NCBI GenBank assembly: GCA_022661535.1
Contig: JAKULF010000015.1
Location: 124,001 to 188,000, forward strand
From: Eutypa lata
Taxonomy: Eukaryota; Ascomycota; Sordariomycetes; Xylariales; Diatrypaceae
Direction: 5' to 3'
DNA length: 64,000 bases
Part shown: in pieces, positions 59,860 to 64,000 of the stretch
Layout: every line of letters starts with the position of its first letter
Position numbering within the stretch: position 1 is the first letter of the stretch
Program-made: the position numbers and the translations under genes
The notes under the pieces: generated by a model
Database searches by the model: none
What the model was told of the DNA's origin: nothing
The model's input: only the letters and a program-made list of their open reading frames with translations

Positions 59860-61136
59860 ATGAGATACACCATGTAGATAGATGGAGGTTACTAGATCCT
59901 TACCTAATGTTCGACTTCGATTTTGAATTTTGAATTGCCTTGGATATATACTGTACATACATGTATGTTAGCTACATGTGGTTATACGAAGTACCTACCT
60001 GCTTATAGTTGTTACATACACCCGTCACTTTATTAATCCTTGGCTCAACATATTTCTACGGTAGGTATGTACGCAGGTGGTTGATCCCCAACACGTTCCT
60101 AGCAATTCCAGGGCGCTGTCACGACCTACAGCCAATTACCGGAAATTGTATTGACCATGTGTCCGATCCCGTCCACGGGTGTTGTCTTTAGGTGTCTTGG
60201 GTGTGGCCCATGGGAGTCCCCACCAATTAAGTACGCACATATTTTGTACCTACTGTAATAAGCTACATTGACTATTGCCGTATAATCAACAGATCACATT
60301 GTATCAAGCAGCCTTAGTCTACTCTCTATAATGGTCACCATCTCGTTAGCTCCAGTGTTCCAGTGTCCAGTGCCAGTGTGATGATGCCAGTCAAGTCATG
60401 CCAGTCATCCACGATCCATCCATCTCATCCACTCTATCTAACCAACTCTACTAACTAACCCTATCTCAGCCCATCCTATCCCATCGCATCCGGACATCTC
60501 ATATTTTTTGACTATTTTATTTTATTTTATTTGATATTAAATAACTACATTTTGCATAGTAACTTAATTTCATGCCTACCCTTGTCTCTCCTTACCTATC
60601 AGCCCACCACATTATTACGCATTAGGTGTCTACTTTTAGTTTATCACGTTGTGTGTTGTGATTTTATTATTTTAGTTGGTTGTTACTATTGAGCCTACCT
60701 GCGCCTGCGCCTTTGCCTGGGGCTTTGCCATAATCATCATCGTCATGTTTGCGCCTCGTCTGTTGTTTCATCATCATCATCATAACCATCCTTCTTCATC
60801 TGCTTTTCGTTAGTTACATCAGGTAGTTCTAGTTCGTTACCATCCTTAGCTACTAGACATACCTACCTACATTATTACTACCTGCATAGACAAGCCAACA
60901 GTTTTGTTACATCTTATCTAATCATACTTGCATACTTACCTACTACCTACCTAATCTGAACAACTTCCACTTCGCGCGGAACGGCGACGGTGACGAAAAC
61001 CGTGCGCCTCAACCGTAGATCTTCCTACCTATCTATCTATCTATCTCTTTTCTCTCCGGTGACGACCGACATCGATGGATCAATATCCTAATACACATGC
61101 TTGCAAGACGACGACCACGAAGACCACGATCCCAAC
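59860..61136. promoter_or_regulatory. Intergenic region with SMP3 promoter
   Basis: About 1.28 kb between two plus-strand GPI-anchor genes. Mostly AT- and pyrimidine-rich. TCATCA repeats lie near 60767-60783, ACCTACCT tracts near 60860 and 60940, and TATC repeats near 61026-61045. No gene is seen. Confidence 0.45.
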
Positions 61137-62823
61137 ATGTGGCGACGAACGTATCTACTCCTGGTGATTGTTCGCCTATGGTTCGCATTTTCGCCGAGCT
61201 ACCTACACCCCGACGAGAATTTCCAAGGCCCTGAAGTCATCGCTGGTCAGATCTTCAGCTACCCCGTCCGGCTGACGTGGGAGTTCACGAGCGAAAACCC
61301 CATCCGAAGCGTCTTCCCCCTGTGGCCCGTCTACGGCCTGCCCATGCTCTTGCTGCGGTGGCTGTGGATAGGCCACGGGAACGACGGCGAGATTCCGCCC
61401 ATCGTCGTCTTCTACACCCTACGGGTGCTCATGTTCGTGCTCAGCTTCGTGCTGGAGGACTGGGCTATCCACGAGCTCGTCCAGTCGCAGCGCCACCGTC
61501 GCGTCGCTGTCCTGCTTGTCGCCTCGTCCTACGTCACCTGGACTTTCCAAACCCACACGTTTTCTAACTCGATCGAGACCCTCGCCGTCGCCTGGAGCCT
61601 CGTCTTGATCGAGCGCATTCTAGAAACCAGGCAAACCTCTTCTTCCGTTCTCGCCTCCGCAATTCTTGGCATTGTCGCCGTATTTGGCGTCTTCAACAGG
61701 ATCACATTTCCTGCTTTTTTACTGATTCCCGGACTTCGATTGATACCCCATTTTATAAATAGGTAAGTTACGTTTATATTATTTCTGTCTTGTCTGGTCT
61801 TGTCTTGCCTTTGCTCTCTCGTCATGCGCTACCAAACCACTTTCCATCTTGCTAACAGATACTTGCCACAGACCTTTGTCTTTACTTTCTACAGCAGCAT
61901 CAGCCTTGTTTACTATAATAATTGCCATCTCGCTTGATACCTCCTTTTACACACCACATTCCATCACGTGGTCCGATTTAATACACCGTCCAGTGTTTAC
62001 ACCCTGGAATAACATCCGATATAATATCGATCCCACGAATCTAGCCGATCACGGGCTACATCCATGGTACCAACACATACTAATTAATATTCCCGTGCTC
62101 ATTGGACCTGCCGCTATCCTCCTCATCACGCATCGGGAGCTATCTCTTAGACTCTACTCGGCCATCTCCGGCATATGCGTGCTATCCGTGTTCCAGCACC
62201 AAGAGGCCCGCTTCCTACTCCCGACGGTCCCCTTACTCCTCTCGTCGATCCACCTGCCCAAGAACGACCGACACATGAAGATATGGGTGGGCGCCTGGAT
62301 CGTCTTCAACACCATCCTGGGACTCCTCATGGGCGTCTACCACCAAGGCGGCGTGGTGCCCACCCAGGTCTTCATGAGCAACCAGCCCGACGCCACCCAG
62401 GCCGTCTGGTGGAAGACCTACATGCCGCCGATCTGGCTCCTCGACGGCAAGAACGCCGTCCTGCGCACCCAAGACGTGCCCGGCATGGAAGGGCCCGCCC
62501 TCCTCGAGCACCTCGCCGGGATGGCCACCTGCGACACCCCCGCCGACCGCCGGAACAACCTCGAGTACAAGAAGGAGCCCAACGGCACCTACCTCGTCGC
62601 GCCGCGCTCCGCCGCCTGGCTCGACCCCTACCTGGAGAACAAGGGCCTCGATGGGCTGCGGTTCCGCGAGGTCTGGAGCCATAGCCGCCATTTCAACCTC
62701 GACGACCTCGACTGGGCCGCGGATGGCGTCTGGAATACCCTGAAGAGGGTCGTAGGCAGGAGGGGCCTTGTCGCTTGGCGGGTCACGAGGAGTTGTGATC
62801 GCCCTCTGCTGCGGAGGCGGTAG
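61137..62823 (+). CDS. smp3: GPI mannosyltransferase 4 (fourth mannose)
   Basis: Two exons: 61137..61762 and 61872..62823, 525 residues; 109-nt intron joining LIPHFINR to [10 protein letters not shown]. The first ATG is 61137 ([16 protein letters not shown]); the frame extends upstream only to a TTG. GT22 landmark HPDENFQ is near residue 25, followed by [19 protein letters not shown], and the lumenal-loop motif HQEARFLLP is in the second half. Multiple membrane helices. Known role: SMP3 (PIG-Z) adds the fourth, side-branching mannose to the GPI core from dolichol-phosphate mannose in the ER; essential in yeast. The end of the protein is a basic tail. It is directly downstream of the LAS21-type gene, same strand. 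Confidence 0.93.
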
Positions 62824-64000
62824 AAAAATTACGCATGCTCACTCCCGTAGATGTGGATGGGTGGGTGGGTTCATACTGGATATAATGAATGAAATGACAT
62901 GAAAAGAAGTTAAAAATTACTGTCTTACGATGATATGTGATATGTCTCTGCAGACCTATGTTTTTGCGTGTATGATCACGTTTTGTTTAGTTGAGTTGAG
63001 TTCGACTCCGTCCGCTGAGATTCAAATATTCCTGGAGCTTTAGCTCGACCATACCTAACTCCTGAGTATTAGGTTCTGCTCTTTCGTGGGTTACAATGTC
63101 TCGAAGCGATATATATAAATTGAGAAAAATTTGAATGGCTTGGCTGTAGTTCAATCCTTGAACGCTTCCTAGGCAGACGGGAATGGAGGGGGCGACCCAG
63201 ATCAAGGGGTACACTGATTACTACATCACCGGGCCGTTAATCTAATATGTACGATCAATGCACTTCATATCTTCGTTCAAAATATACTATTTTACCTCTG
63301 ATCGTCTAGTTAGACAACTTCTCAACACCGCCGTCATAGTCTCCTGGCTCGCAATCGATAGCGCTGAGGTGAGAGCGAGAGATGTCACTAAGTTTGTGCA
63401 CGGAAATAAGGGGGGGGAAACTGTCTCGATGGATCCATACTCTGTACAATGGCAACAGCATAATCCATCAATCGGGATCCAGGTATGTACGAAAACTTCA
63501 CCGGCAGCTTCGTGCCTGAGCGGTGGCTAGTTAGCTTAGGTGAAGAGGATGCTCCTTGGGGAAAGACCTCGATTGGCGGATGAAGCAAGCGGATGTACCA
63601 GATTCTCGCTTGCAAGATCACAGGTTGATGCCTGGAGGCCTTTCATAGATCATCAGCATTGTCTACCCTCTTTCTCTTAGTCCTCACTCGCTGTCCCGTA
63701 TTTGGTTTGCTTGTTGCGGCGGATGCCCCGTTCGACGTGTGCCGGATAAGGGATGTTGCTTGCGAGATATTGTCGTCATATTAAATTATATAGCACGTCT
63801 CAACATCGATGTTGATCTGGAGACATGAATTGCGTTTTCGACATGTCCCTTGGTTATCTGCCCAGGATTCGATCAGTGCTCATGAACTTGAAATGTAAGT
63901 TGAGGTTGCGTATATGATATAAACTGCATAGTGGAAGGGCGTGGATTTAATGTAAAGTTAATACCACCATCAAAATGCTGTATTCCTCAGACCATACTTT
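62824..64000. other. Right-edge region with no supported gene
   Basis: About 1.18 kb after SMP3. It contains the SMP3 3' UTR and AT-rich sequence. A more balanced stretch at 63350-63740 has short open frames on both strands without family patterns. A gene continuing off the right edge cannot be excluded. Confidence 0.4.

Overview
The window is nuclear DNA of a filamentous ascomycete (Pezizomycotina). Sordariomycetes is my best guess, from the gene families and genome style rather than from any search. Genes carry short introns of about 46 to 141 nt with GT..AG ends, coding exons are GC-rich, and intergenic DNA is AT-rich and full of short (GGTA)n-type repeats. Gene order mixes strands, with no operons. 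I rebuilt exon joints by hand from donor and acceptor sites, reading frame and family conservation. Many open frames begin at non-ATG codons, and in those cases I give the first plausible ATG.

Layout. (1) 1-8.9 kb: a run of specialised-metabolism genes: an NmrA-like NAD(P)-binding protein, a small SnoaL/NTF2-fold protein resembling fungal meroterpenoid isomerases, a DUF1772 (anthrone-oxygenase-like) membrane protein, a cytochrome P450 and a group-A FAD monooxygenase. No backbone enzyme (PKS, NRPS, terpene cyclase) lies in the window, so any cluster core would have to be left of position 1. (2) 10-16.6 kb: a hemerythrin-like protein with a probable mitochondrial presequence and a secreted BBE-type FAD oxidase, separated by a gene-poor AT-rich stretch. 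Two related terminal-inverted-repeat elements, decayed with RIP-like transitions, lie at 13.2 and 17.2 kb. (3) 18-24 kb: housekeeping genes: eIF3c, a small three-exon protein and a FAR1-type zinc-binding protein. (4) 25.6-32.1 kb: a secreted GH10 xylanase and an arrestin-domain trafficking adaptor. (5) 36-42 kb: a 14-TM MFS transporter and a second, unrelated SnoaL-like protein. (6) 43.9-62.8 kb: a conserved core block: rhomboid protease, condensin subunit Ycg1/Cnd3, the ribosome-biogenesis RRM protein Nop4, a Pol III tRNA-like composite, a disordered protein, and two GPI-anchor enzymes side by side (LAS21/GPI7 ethanolamine-phosphate transferase and SMP3 mannosyltransferase).

How the genes may work together. 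The left block has the usual make-up of a tailoring gene set: two oxygenases, a non-oxidative cyclase or isomerase, a DUF1772 oxygenase and a regulator or reductase. LAS21 and SMP3 act on the same GPI precursor in the ER. The other core genes look functionally independent. I found no CRISPR array, phage or bacterial-type system, and nothing I can defend as an entirely new system. The least explained objects are the TIR element pair, the tRNA-like composite at 53.66-53.84 kb, and the tailoring set with its unusual P450.
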